DNA from: Halomarina ordinaria
Lineage (GTDB): Archaea; Halobacteriota; Halobacteria; Halobacteriales; Haloarculaceae
Assembly: GCF_030553305.1 (NCBI RefSeq)
Contig: NZ_JARRAH010000001.1
Span: 992,001 to 1,056,000 of the forward strand
DNA length: 64,000 nt
Reading direction: 5' to 3'
The notes under the pieces were generated by a model. That model was not told the DNA's origin, searched no databases, and worked only from the letters and a program-made list of their open reading frames with translations. The translations under genes were made by a program, and so were the position numbers. Shown piece by piece: positions 52,032-59,250 of this stretch. Position 1 is the first letter of the stretch. Every line of letters starts with the position of its first letter.

Positions 52032-52211
52032 ATGGACACGTGGTCGGTCAGCGGACGGGGGGCGACAGTCACCCCACCGTCGCGTGAGGTGTCCGTCACG
52101 GTGGAGGCACTGGGCGACGACTGGTTCCGAATCGAATCGCTGACCGAGGGGACGTACTCCCTCGAAGTGTGTCGCTCGCCGTCGGACCTGGCCGCCCTCT
52201 ATCAGGCGTGA
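52032..52211 (+). CDS. 59-residue protein, HalOD1-neighbour, function unknown
   Basis: ATG 52032 to TGA 52209-52211. The product is acidic with alternating beta-type residues (SVTVEALGDDWFRIESLTEGT, then YSLEVCRSPSDLAALYQA). Supported by the strong TATA element at the leaderless distance and by haloarchaeal codon use. The only cysteine is in LEVCRSP. It converges on a HalOD1 gene and may belong to the same family of small output-domain proteins (weak). Confidence 0.6.
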   Translation: MDTWSVSGRGATVTPPSREVSVTVEALGDDWFRIESLTEGTYSLEVCRSPSDLAALYQA

Positions 52212-52239
52212 GGGCGTCGACCCGTGGTCCTCTTTCGCC

Positions 52240-52563
52240 TCAGCAGTTACTCGCCGAGGTCGGTTCGAGGATGACCACCTCCTCGGGGTAGACGGTGACG
52301 GCGTAGCCACAGAAGCGAAACGAGAGCGACGGACGTCCGTCGGGCGAGACGGTATCCGGAGGGAAGATGCTGTCCAGCGCGTCGACGTCGACGACGTCGT
52401 AGAGCAGTTCCGGGAGCGCCAGCGGGTCACAGCCGGCGACGTCCGCGATAGCGGTCACGATGCCGACGCTTCGGGGGTCGTCGTTCGGGAGCTCGCGCGT
52501 GTAGTGATTCGTCTCCGGGTCGTCCCCCCGATACGCGCCGGTATCGTCGACGGGCCGGGTCAT
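52240..52563 (-). CDS. HalOD1 output-domain protein
   Basis: 107 residues from ATG 52563, with GAATTTATC on the minus strand about 25-33 nt upstream. Typical HalOD1 pattern: SVGIVTAIADVAGCDPLALPELLYDVVDVDALDSIF and then SLSFRFCGYAVTVYPEEVVIL. HalOD1 proteins occur alone or as output domains of haloarchaeal signalling proteins; the mechanism is not established. Divergent from the DUF7344 HTH gene. Confidence 0.88.
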   Translation of the reverse strand: MTRPVDDTGAYRGDDPETNHYTRELPNDDPRSVGIVTAIADVAGCDPLALPELLYDVVDVDALDSIFPPDTVSPDGRPSLSFRFCGYAVTVYPEEVVILEPTSASNC

Positions 52564-52649
52564 GTGTAAGTGACCGGCAGCCCACCAGATAAATTCTTTC
52601 CCGTGAAGTGAGCACAAAACTAAATATCTGGACGCTGTATCTCCCGAGT

Positions 52650-52970
52650 ATGGACCGGTTCCAGCCGGAGGAACTGTCGAGAGACGACGCGTTCGAGGCC
52701 CTCGCGAGCGAGCGCCGTCGAGCGGTCGTCGACCTCCTGTTAGCGGACCCCGATGAGTACACGCTCGACGCGCTGGTGGACGAACTGACCGACAGGGACG
52801 CCGTCGAACGCGCCGACCCGCCCGACGCCGACCCCCGGGACCACCTGCAGGTAGTGCTGATGCACCGCGACCTCCCCCGGCTCGACGAGGACGACGTCGT
52901 CGACTTCGACCCCGACGAGCGAACCGTCGAGCCCGGCGAACACATCGACGACCTCGACGCGCTGGTCTGA
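52650..52970 (+). CDS. DUF7344-type winged-helix protein
   Basis: 106 residues from ATG 52650; CTAAATATC about 27 nt upstream supports it. Sequence begins ELSRDDAFEALASERRRAVVDLLLA, then a recognition region ending HRDLPRLDEDDVVDFDPDERTV, the layout of DUF7344 DNA-binding domains. It has no membrane helices, unlike the relative at 22960. Function unknown; a soluble regulator is likely. Confidence 0.83.
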   Translation: MDRFQPEELSRDDAFEALASERRRAVVDLLLADPDEYTLDALVDELTDRDAVERADPPDADPRDHLQVVLMHRDLPRLDEDDVVDFDPDERTVEPGEHIDDLDALV

Positions 52971-53091
52971 GTACCGGCGTCGAGGGGGACGCTCGCCGGA
53001 CGGCGGCCAGTACCGGGGACGACGTGAGCAGGGACACGCTCCGACCGGAGCCGTCGGTATCGTTAACAGGGAACAGTCGTCACCTTCCGGC

Positions 53092-53595
53092 GTGTCCCCG
53101 GATTTCAGCATCTCCATCGGTGGTAGAGAACTCGACCCGGTTCGCGGCGGTGCGCTGGCGCTGGTCGTCGGCCTCCTCGTCACCGGGGTCGGTGCGTACG
53201 ACTACACACAGCAGTCGGACGCGGTGGCGAACGCGGTCGAGGTCGACGCGACGGTCACCGAGACCGGAACGGAGTCCGTCTCCCAGCGCCGGGGCGGTCC
53301 CGAGTACAGGCCGACGGTGAGTTTCGACTACCGGTACGAGGGAACGGCCTACACGAGCGACGACGTCTTCCCGAGCGCGGTCACCTCGACGTACGACACG
53401 AGGTCCGCGGCCGAGTCGGCCCTGCAGGGGTACGAGACGGGCGACACGGTCACCGCGTACGTGGACCCCGACTCGCCGAGCGAGGCGTTCCTGACGGACC
53501 GGCGGTCGAACGGCCCGCTGAAGTTCGTCGCCATCGGCGGCCTGTTCGTCCTCGTCGGCGGCGCGTCCGTGGTCAGAGGACTCGCAGGCAGGTAG
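53092..53595 (+). CDS. DUF3592 domain protein
   Basis: 167 residues from GTG 53092. Helix 1 at about 18-38 and helix 2 at about 145-165 enclose an exposed beta domain with VDATVTETGTESV, YRPTVSFDYRYEGTAYTSDDVF and GDTVTAYVDPDSPSEAFL, which is the DUF3592 pattern. Role unknown. A GTTAAC element near 53064-53069 may be part of its promoter. Confidence 0.8.
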   Translation: MSPDFSISIGGRELDPVRGGALALVVGLLVTGVGAYDYTQQSDAVANAVEVDATVTETGTESVSQRRGGPEYRPTVSFDYRYEGTAYTSDDVFPSAVTSTYDTRSAAESALQGYETGDTVTAYVDPDSPSEAFLTDRRSNGPLKFVAIGGLFVLVGGASVVRGLAGR

Positions 53596-53665
53596 GCGAC
53601 CGACGCGCGGCGACGCATCCCCGGACGACGGGTCGGTCGAGCGAAGCACTCTCCCCGGCGGTCCC

Positions 53666-54277
53666 TCACCCGGCGGTCAACCCTCGCGCCAGCGACGTGA
53701 CGAGGAGGTCCTGCACCTCCTCGTAGTACCCCTCGCCGTACTCCTCGTACTCCTCCCGATAGAGGACCATCTGGCCGACGGTCCCCATCAGCATGAGCAC
53801 GACGACGGGGTCGCGTCGTGCGAGCGGGCCGTCGGTGCGGGCCTGGAGCCTCTCAACGTGAGGGACGATGTCGGCCAGCGCCTCCCGCTGGACGCGCTCG
53901 ACCGTCTCCGGCGGGACGTTCCGGAACGTCTCCCGGTAGTCGTCGCGCGTGAGCAACCGCTGGACGAGCGGGTTCCCCTCGGCGAAGTCACGATAACAGC
54001 CGAACAGGCGCTCGAGCCCCTCGCACGGGTCCTCGACGTCCGCGAGTTCCTCGTCGATACAGGCGGTCAGCTGGTCGAACTCGCGCTGGACCACCTCCAG
54101 GTACAGCTCGTCTTTCGAGTCGAAGAAGCGATAGAACGTGCTCTTGGCGATGCCGACCGGTTCGGTGATGTCCGCGACGTTCGTCTTCTTCGGGCCGTAC
54201 GTGAGCAGCATCTCGCGGCCCGTCTCCAGGAGCCGCTCGCGAATCCGCACCCGCTCCTCGTCGCTGAACCCGTGCAT
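53666..54277 (-). CDS. TetR/AcrR family repressor
   Basis: 203 residues from ATG 54277. N-terminal HTH: TGREMLLTYGPKKTNVADITEPVGIAKSTFYRFFDSKDELYLEV. The C-terminal ligand domain is variable. An in-frame ATG at 54319 was rejected because the tandem operator and TATA region lie across it; ATG 54277 is about 27 nt from TTTATCG. Divergent from the ABC-2 exporter, so it probably represses both and is released by the exporter's substrate (inference). Confidence 0.87.
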   Translation of the reverse strand: MHGFSDEERVRIRERLLETGREMLLTYGPKKTNVADITEPVGIAKSTFYRFFDSKDELYLEVVQREFDQLTACIDEELADVEDPCEGLERLFGCYRDFAEGNPLVQRLLTRDDYRETFRNVPPETVERVQREALADIVPHVERLQARTDGPLARRDPVVVLMLMGTVGQMVLYREEYEEYGEGYYEEVQDLLVTSLARGLTAG

Positions 54278-54302
54278 GGTCGACGGTTGGTGAGCGAACT
54301 CG

Positions 54303-54339
54303 ATAAACGATACGTTCATCGTTCATGACTTCATAAACG
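54303..54339. promoter_or_regulatory. Tandem TetR-type operator with arms ATAAACG / CGTTCAT
   Basis: Two inverted repeats abut: ATAAACG-N3-CGTTCAT (54303-54319) and CGTTCAT-N6-ATAAACG (54320-54339). Four copies of one 7-mer (two in each orientation, with T/C variation) fill 37 bp between the divergent TetR and ABC genes and overlap the TetR promoter. Confidence 0.65.
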
Positions 54340-54374
54340 AAAGAGATATTTGGTCACGAAGTCGAGTGGGAGGT

Positions 54375-55319
54375 ATGGTGGCTATCGACGTGACCGACCT
54401 GACGAAGGAGTACGGGAGCGTCCTCGGCGTCGACTCGTTGACCTTCGCCGTCGAGGACGGCGAGGTGTTCGGCTTCCTCGGGCCGAACGGGGCGGGCAAG
54501 ACGACGACCATCCGGACGCTGATGGGGTTTCTGTCCCCGACGACGGGCGGGGCCGCCGTCCTGGGCGCCGACGTGACCGACGAGCGTTCGCTCGTCGAGG
54601 TCAAGCGCCGGGTCGGCTACCTCCCGGCGAGTCCGGCGTTCGACGAGACGGCCACGGGACGGGAGATACTCGACCTCCACGCCTCGATAAAGGGGGACGC
54701 GCGTCGCGACGACCTGCTCGACCTGTTCGACCCGCCGCTCGACCGCGAGGTCCGCGAGTACTCGACGGGCAACCGACAGAAGCTGGGAATCGTCCAGGCG
54801 TTCATGCACGACCCGGCGCTCGTGATACTCGACGAACCGACCTCGGGGCTCGACCCGCTGTTACAGCGTCGGTTCGAGGAGTTCGTCCGCGCGGAGCGCG
54901 ACCGCGGCGTCACCGTGTTCTTCTCCTCGCACGTCCTCGGCGAGGTGCGGCGCATCTGTGACCGGGTCGCCATCCTCCGGGACGGCCGACTCGTCACGAC
55001 CGAGCGCGTCGAGGACCTCGTCGACCGGAGCGGGAAGGCCGTCCACGCCCGGAGCGCCGAACCGCTCGCGACGACCGACCTCGCCCTTCCGGGCGTCCAC
55101 GACCTGGAGGTACACGACGGTGACGGCGACGCGGCGACGGAGGTGACGTTCACGTACACCGGCGAGGTCAACGCCCTGACCGACCGCCTGGCCGACTTCG
55201 ACCTGGTCGACCTCGCGGTCGAGGAGGCGCCGCTCGAAGACGTCTTCCTGCGGTTCTACGGCGACACCGAGGACCATCGGGACGCGAGCCGCGCCGAGGA
55301 GGGGACGGCGAATGTTTGA
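54375..55319 (+). CDS. ABC-2 type exporter ATP-binding protein
   Basis: 314 residues from ATG 54375 (GTG 54366 or 54378 possible); AGATATTT lies about 27 nt upstream. Walker A GPNGAGKTT (about 37-45), signature-like YSTGNRQKLGIVQAF near 133, Walker B LVILDEPTSGLDPL, switch His in FFSSHVLGEVRRI. The C-terminal about 80 residues are the extra domain of drug/Na+ exporter ATPases. It partners with the permease that overlaps it by eight bases. Confidence 0.9.
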   Translation: MVAIDVTDLTKEYGSVLGVDSLTFAVEDGEVFGFLGPNGAGKTTTIRTLMGFLSPTTGGAAVLGADVTDERSLVEVKRRVGYLPASPAFDETATGREILDLHASIKGDARRDDLLDLFDPPLDREVREYSTGNRQKLGIVQAFMHDPALVILDEPTSGLDPLLQRRFEEFVRAERDRGVTVFFSSHVLGEVRRICDRVAILRDGRLVTTERVEDLVDRSGKAVHARSAEPLATTDLALPGVHDLEVHDGDGDAATEVTFTYTGEVNALTDRLADFDLVDLAVEEAPLEDVFLRFYGDTEDHRDASRAEEGTANV

Positions 55320-56100
55320 ACTCGCGCGATACGAGGGGCGGCGGCGCCTCACGGGTGCGGCGGCCCTCACCGTCGGGTTGAGCCTGCTCGTCGCGCTCTA
55401 CGTCGGCATCTTCCCGTCGGTCTCCTCGTCGGTCGACCTCGACGAGTACATCGAGGCGTTCCCGCCCGTCTTCCGGGAGGCGTTCGGCATCGCGACGCTG
55501 AACACCATCGAGGGGTTCCTCGCGGTCGAACTGTACGCGTTCGGCTGGGTCGTCCTCCTCGGCCTCTACTTCGCGTACGCCGCCGCCGAGGTGGTCGCGG
55601 ACGACGTCGAGCGCGGCCGGATGGACCTCCTGCTCTCGCTCCCGCTCCGGCGCTCGCGGGTGGTCACGGAGAAGTTCCTCGCGCTGTGCGTCCCGCTGGT
55701 CGTCCTCAACGTCGTCGTCCCGGTGGTCGTCTACGTCGCCACGCTCCTCATCGACGACCTAATCTCGGTGCCGGACCTGCTCGCGGTCCACGCGCTGTCG
55801 ATACCCTACCTCCTGTCGACGGCGGCCGTCGGCCTGCTCGCGTCGGTCGTGTTCGACCGGGCGAGTATCGCCCAGCGCGCCGCGCTCGCCGCCGTCTTCG
55901 GCCTCTACCTCGTCGACACCGTCGTCGCCGGAACCGACTACGCGTGGCTGGGCGCGCTCGCCCCGATGCGCTACTACGACCCGACGGCGGTGCTCGTCGA
56001 GGGCACCTACGACCTCGTCGGCGCGGCAGCACTGCTCGTCGCCACCCTCGTGCTCGTCGGTGTGAGCGAACTGTGGTTCGCGCGCCGCGACGTCAACTGA
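55312..56100 (+). CDS. ABC-2 type exporter permease
   Basis: 262 residues with six predicted helices (about 18-36, 72-95, 115-140, 145-170, 175-195, 230-252). LSLPLRRSRVVTEKFLAL near 108 is the cytoplasmic coupling stretch of ABC-2 permeases. Translation is coupled to the ATPase by the overlap. Together with the TetR repressor this is a typical regulated efflux unit; the substrate is unknown. Confidence 0.88.
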   Translation: MFELARYEGRRRLTGAAALTVGLSLLVALYVGIFPSVSSSVDLDEYIEAFPPVFREAFGIATLNTIEGFLAVELYAFGWVVLLGLYFAYAAAEVVADDVERGRMDLLLSLPLRRSRVVTEKFLALCVPLVVLNVVVPVVVYVATLLIDDLISVPDLLAVHALSIPYLLSTAAVGLLASVVFDRASIAQRAALAAVFGLYLVDTVVAGTDYAWLGALAPMRYYDPTAVLVEGTYDLVGAAALLVATLVLVGVSELWFARRDVN

Positions 56101-56103
56101 GCG

Positions 56104-56316
56104 TCACTCCTCGGGCAGGAGGAGCGAGAGACGCCACGTGGCGACGCTCGGCGTCCGGGCGGCGACGTTCGGGGTCCGCCAGGCGACGCCGGGCGTGCGC
56201 GACGCGACGCCAGGCGTCGCGGCCGCGACACCCGGGGTGCGGGCGGCGGCGTCGGGGAGTCGCACGGCCATGGAGCCGGTGTCGATGCGTTCGGTCCTGC
56301 GTCGGTCGGGTGTCAT
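56104..56316 (-). CDS. Small protein built of heptad repeats (ARTPGVA type)
   Basis: 70 residues from ATG 56316. Residues 25-59 are five seven-residue units following (A/S/W)RTP(G/N/S)VA, then a TWRLSLLLPEE tail. The coding DNA is a 21-bp minisatellite. On the plus strand the repeats are also open, so which strand is expressed is uncertain; the minus strand is favoured because the start has acidic/Arg residues and the tail is not repetitive. No clear TATA box upstream. No homologue known to me. Confidence 0.42.
   Translation of the reverse strand: MTPDRRRTERIDTGSMAVRLPDAAARTPGVAAATPGVASRTPGVAWRTPNVAARTPSVATWRLSLLLPEE
56141..56266. repeat. 21-bp tandem repeat, six units
   Basis: The motif GCGAC (GCGGC in the last copy) recurs at 56141, 56162, 56183, 56204, 56225 and 56246, exactly 21 bp apart, with variable positions between. 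The period is a multiple of three, so the repeat keeps the reading frame on both strands. Confidence 0.85.
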
Positions 56317-56429
56317 GGTCACGCGAACGTCGGTCCAGACACGTTTCCCTCTAGTCCACGATGCGGGAGACCGACAGGGGGCGGAGAACACCGACCGGCG
56401 GTGACCGTTCGGTGAGCAGGTGGGCGCGT

Positions 56430-57071
56430 TCACTCGGTGGCGACCGCCTCGCCCTCGACCTCGACGGTCACCTCGTTGCGCCGGAGGAAGGGAAGCGTCC
56501 ACGGCGCGTCGTACCCCATGAAGAACGGCTCGGCCACCGGGTCGCGGTCGGCGCCGGCCAGCGTCGCGAGCAGGCGGTCGGTCTCGCGGGCGACCCGGCG
56601 GTCGGTCGGTCGCCACGAGAACCGCCGCACGGCGAGGGTCCGCTCGGGGACCGGTACGAGGTCAACCGCGTCGTCGGTGGGTCGTGGCGCGGAGTCGGCG
56701 TCGTACTCGCTCGGGAGGAAGAACGCCATCCGGACCCCCTCGTCGTCCCGTTCCGCCTCGACGGGAGCGGTCATCGGTATCGACTCGCCGCGGCCCTCGA
56801 CGTTCACGGGCGCGGTCATGGCGAGGTCCGTCGACGCCTCGTTCGCCCCGTCGATGTACCGGAACAGCCGCCTGAACGCGGCGTTCTCAGAGGGCGCCAC
56901 CGTCTGCGCCAGGACCGCCGGGGGGTACCGCCGGAGTTCGACGTCGTCGATACGGTCGACGACCGTGTACGGTACCTCCTCGGTCGTGACTCGCTGGTAG
57001 CGGTTCCAGGTGCCGACGGCGGCGACGAGGCCACCGACCGCGCCGACGGCGATGGCTGACGGACGAACCAT
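56430..57071 (-). CDS. SOUL/HBP family haem-binding protein
   Basis: 213 residues from ATG 57071. An N-terminal hydrophobic segment (about 5-22) anchors it. SOUL pattern: VPYTVVDRIDDVELRRYPPAVLAQT, FRRLFRYIDGANEASTDLAMTAPV, IPMTAPVEAERDDEGVRMAFFLPSEYD. Animal SOUL/p22HBP proteins bind haem; archaeal members are uncharacterised, so binding of haem or another tetrapyrrole is a family guess. Stands alone. Confidence 0.86.
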   Translation of the reverse strand: MVRPSAIAVGAVGGLVAAVGTWNRYQRVTTEEVPYTVVDRIDDVELRRYPPAVLAQTVAPSENAAFRRLFRYIDGANEASTDLAMTAPVNVEGRGESIPMTAPVEAERDDEGVRMAFFLPSEYDADSAPRPTDDAVDLVPVPERTLAVRRFSWRPTDRRVARETDRLLATLAGADRDPVAEPFFMGYDAPWTLPFLRRNEVTVEVEGEAVATE

Positions 57072-57129
57072 GGGACGGGTACGCTCCGGAGAGCTATAAC
57101 CAGGGTGTCGGCCGCGGGGACTGACGCCC

Positions 57130-57546
57130 CTAGTCGGTGCTCGTCTCGCGGGAACGCTTCCGGCGGAGGCCGCTCCGCGCGAACAGGAGGAGCAGTCCCC
57201 CTTTCGCGCGAACCGCCGGCCGGACCCACTCGCGCACCTCGGCGTCCTCGGGCGTCTCGAAGAGGAGTCGGACGCCGCACTTCGCCGTCGTGCCGGGCGC
57301 CAGGAGTTCGACGACGCCGAGCAGTCCGACCAGGAGCGCCGCGGGGAGTCGCCCGCGTCGCTCGAACCCCACGGTGACCGCGAGGCTCCCGCCGGCGCGT
57401 GCGACTCGAAACGCCCGCGGGCGCACCGAACACCCCGTCGAATCGACGAACACCCGCTGGAGCCAGAACTCGAACCACCGTTCGAGGACCCACCGCGGCA
57501 GCGCGAGGGAGAGGGCACCGACCGTTCCGAAGAGGCGTGCGAGCAT
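57130..57546 (-). CDS. Hypothetical protein with two hydrophobic segments
   Basis: 138 residues from ATG 57546. It begins with LARLFGTVGALSLALPRWVLERW and has a second hydrophobic stretch LPAALLVGLLGVVELLAPG near 82. The content between is basic, which is unusual here (RPRAFRVARAGG). It ends RRKRSRETSTD. No family recognised; it lies 58 bp upstream of the SOUL gene on the same strand and could be co-transcribed. Confidence 0.62.
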   Translation of the reverse strand: MLARLFGTVGALSLALPRWVLERWFEFWLQRVFVDSTGCSVRPRAFRVARAGGSLAVTVGFERRGRLPAALLVGLLGVVELLAPGTTAKCGVRLLFETPEDAEVREWVRPAVRAKGGLLLLFARSGLRRKRSRETSTD

Positions 57547-57786
57547 GACGGCGGGGAGACGCGGGCGGGAGGCAAACGGTTGTCGCACGTCGCCACGGGA
57601 GAACGTCCCTCGCGACCGGCCACGGGTCGCGCGACGTCGACGGATGGGTCGTACTTTTGACGCGTGATGGGACGGCGACGACCCCCTCCGACGAGTTCGA
57701 AATGTACGCTATGTGTTAGTATGCGCCGTAGCAAGCACTCGGCATATACCCCTCCGTCGCCATGGACCGTAACAGGGTGTGGGTGG

Positions 57787-58191
57787 ATGACAAACCTAAC
57801 GTGTCACAAATGTGGCGTTACGATGGACAGCGAGAAACTGTTACGGCACATCAAGACGTGCTCGGGGGGTGAGGAGGCCGGAGAGGACGTGGCCGTCGTC
57901 GGGAGCGGCGGGTCACAGGCGTATCTCGCGCGGCGCCACGCGGCCCGGACGACCGACCGCGACGAGACGAGCGAGGACCTTCACGAGGAAGTCCGCCGAC
58001 TACGACGGCGCGTCGGCCGCCTGGAACGCGCACTGGGGGAGCGGCCGCCGGCAGGAGGGGCGCAGGTCGCGGCCGGCGACCACCCGTCGCTCACGACCTG
58101 TGACTCCTGCGGTATCGTCCTCCACCGGTTCGGCCCGGATGGGTCGCGCGACTGCCCGAAGTGTCGTCACGGCGTGCTCCGGACGCTGTGA
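57787..58191 (+). CDS. Zinc-finger protein with coiled-coil linker
   Basis: 134 residues from ATG 57787. N-terminal finger CHKCGVTMDSEKLLRHIKTC (C-x2-C...H-x3-C). Residues about 62-85 (EDLHEEVRRLRRRVGRLERAL) are a heptad-like coiled coil. The C-terminus has a C-x2-C pair in TTCDSCGIVLHRF and another in CPKCRHGVL, a zinc ribbon. Two metal sites joined by a coiled coil suggest a dimeric nucleic-acid-binding protein; no known family. It overlaps nothing and lies next to the FG-GAP relic. Confidence 0.75.
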   Translation: MTNLTCHKCGVTMDSEKLLRHIKTCSGGEEAGEDVAVVGSGGSQAYLARRHAARTTDRDETSEDLHEEVRRLRRRVGRLERALGERPPAGGAQVAAGDHPSLTTCDSCGIVLHRFGPDGSRDCPKCRHGVLRTL

Positions 58192-58425
58192 GGTGGTCGA
58201 GCTGGAGGCCGTGTGGGCAGAACGGGTCGTCCGCGACGAGATGAGGGGTCCAGTCGGGGCCGTCGAACCACGCGACGTACCCCGGGTGTCGCCCGTTGGT
58301 CGGGGAGTCCCCCTCGCTCACGACGAACTCGTCCTCGCCGTCGCCGTCGAGGTCCCCCACTGCGAGGTCGTGGTACGTCCCTCGTCGACCGCTTCGTGGA
58401 GGAACACACGACGTATTGAAACGTC
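58192..58425 (-). pseudogene. FG-GAP/VCBS-repeat gene remnant
   Basis: On the minus strand about 60 codons read YHDLAVGDLDGDGEDEFVV and later GYVAWFDGPDWTPHLVADD, an unmistakable FG-GAP calcium-loop repeat (DxDGDGxDE). The frame has no valid start and is cut at its 3' end by the zinc-finger gene stop. The residues upstream (LHEAVDEG-like) continue in a different frame, which indicates a frameshift. Hence a truncated relic of a beta-propeller surface protein. Confidence 0.6.
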
Positions 58426-58621
58426 TAACGGGATAGCAATTCTGACACTACAACTTACTGAAACGACTCGTTGAGTTCAGCCGTCCGTCCCGGAACGAAA
58501 CATCGAGAGGACGTGACACGGGCCGTTCCCCCGAGTAATATCAGCGATTCTGTACGAAAACGGGTGCGAACGCGGATAGTTTGATAACTCGTCGTGTCGT
58601 AGCCGGAAGGGCACATCAGTC
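58426..58621. other. AT-richer gap between the FG-GAP relic and the amphi-Trp gene
   Basis: About 200 bp with no gene. GATAGTTTGATAAC near 58576-58589 is a plausible promoter for the amphi-Trp gene; its distance to ATG 58622 is about 35-45 nt. Confidence 0.4.
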
Positions 58622-58861
58622 ATGACGAGCAAGACATCGTACGACTCGACGATGACGCGCGAGGAGGTCGCTGCGTACCTCCACGCCATCGCCGACGAGT
58701 TCGCGAGCGGGGAGGAGGACGCGACCATCGATCTGGGGAACAAGCAGGTGACGGTCCAGCCGAGCGACAAGGTCAACGTCGACGTGACCGTCACCGAGCG
58801 CGACGCGATGCTCCGGAAGAACCGCCAGAAACTGGACCTGGAACTGAAGTGGAGGCCGTGA
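58622..58861 (+). CDS. Amphi-Trp domain protein
   Basis: 79 residues. SYDSTMTREEVAAYLHAIADEFASG followed by ATIDLGNKQVTVQPSDKVNVDVTV and a Trp near the end (ELKWRP) is the amphi-Trp pattern, common in halophilic archaea and some bacteria. The domain's function is unknown; an amphipathic helix with a terminal Trp suggests membrane-surface contact. One base separates it from the next gene. Confidence 0.87.
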   Translation: MTSKTSYDSTMTREEVAAYLHAIADEFASGEEDATIDLGNKQVTVQPSDKVNVDVTVTERDAMLRKNRQKLDLELKWRP

Positions 58862-58862
58862 C

Positions 58863-59249
58863 GTGACGGGGATACTCCTCCAGAGTACCTCGGGTATCAC
58901 CAGTTCGGTGCTCGCGTTCCTCGTCAGCCTGCTGGTCGGCGCGCTGAGCATCCACATCGGCGCGCGCCTCATCATCGACCGCGACGTCGGCTTCGGCCGG
59001 GCGGTCTTCACGGCGCTCGTCGGTGCGGTCGTCTGGGCGCTGGTGAGCTTCTTCGTCGGGTGGATTCCGCTACTCGGGCCGCTCCTCGCGGTCGTCGCGT
59101 GGATCGGCGTCATCAACTGGCGCTACCCCGGCGGCTGGGGCACGGCCGCGGCCGTCGGCGTCATCGCCGTCATCGCGGCGGCGGTGGTCATCTGGCTCGT
59201 CGGGACGTTCTTCGGCCTCGGCCTGGAGGCGTTCGGCGTCCCCGAGTGA
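58863..59249 (+). CDS. Membrane protein, four helices, function unknown
   Basis: 128 residues from GTG 58863. Hydrophobic segments at about 12-32, 44-66, 68-84 and 90-118; conserved-looking WIPLLGPLLAVVAWIGVINWRYPGG in the middle. It starts one base after the amphi-Trp gene stop, so the two are almost certainly co-expressed and may work together at the membrane. Converges on trm5. Confidence 0.78.
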   Translation: MTGILLQSTSGITSSVLAFLVSLLVGALSIHIGARLIIDRDVGFGRAVFTALVGAVVWALVSFFVGWIPLLGPLLAVVAWIGVINWRYPGGWGTAAAVGVIAVIAAAVVIWLVGTFFGLGLEAFGVPE

Positions 59250-59250
59250 G

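Noticed and set aside
54278-54319. Earlier start of the TetR gene at 54319
   Set aside because: It would place the operator and TATA element inside the coding sequence; ATG 54277 has the leaderless spacing.
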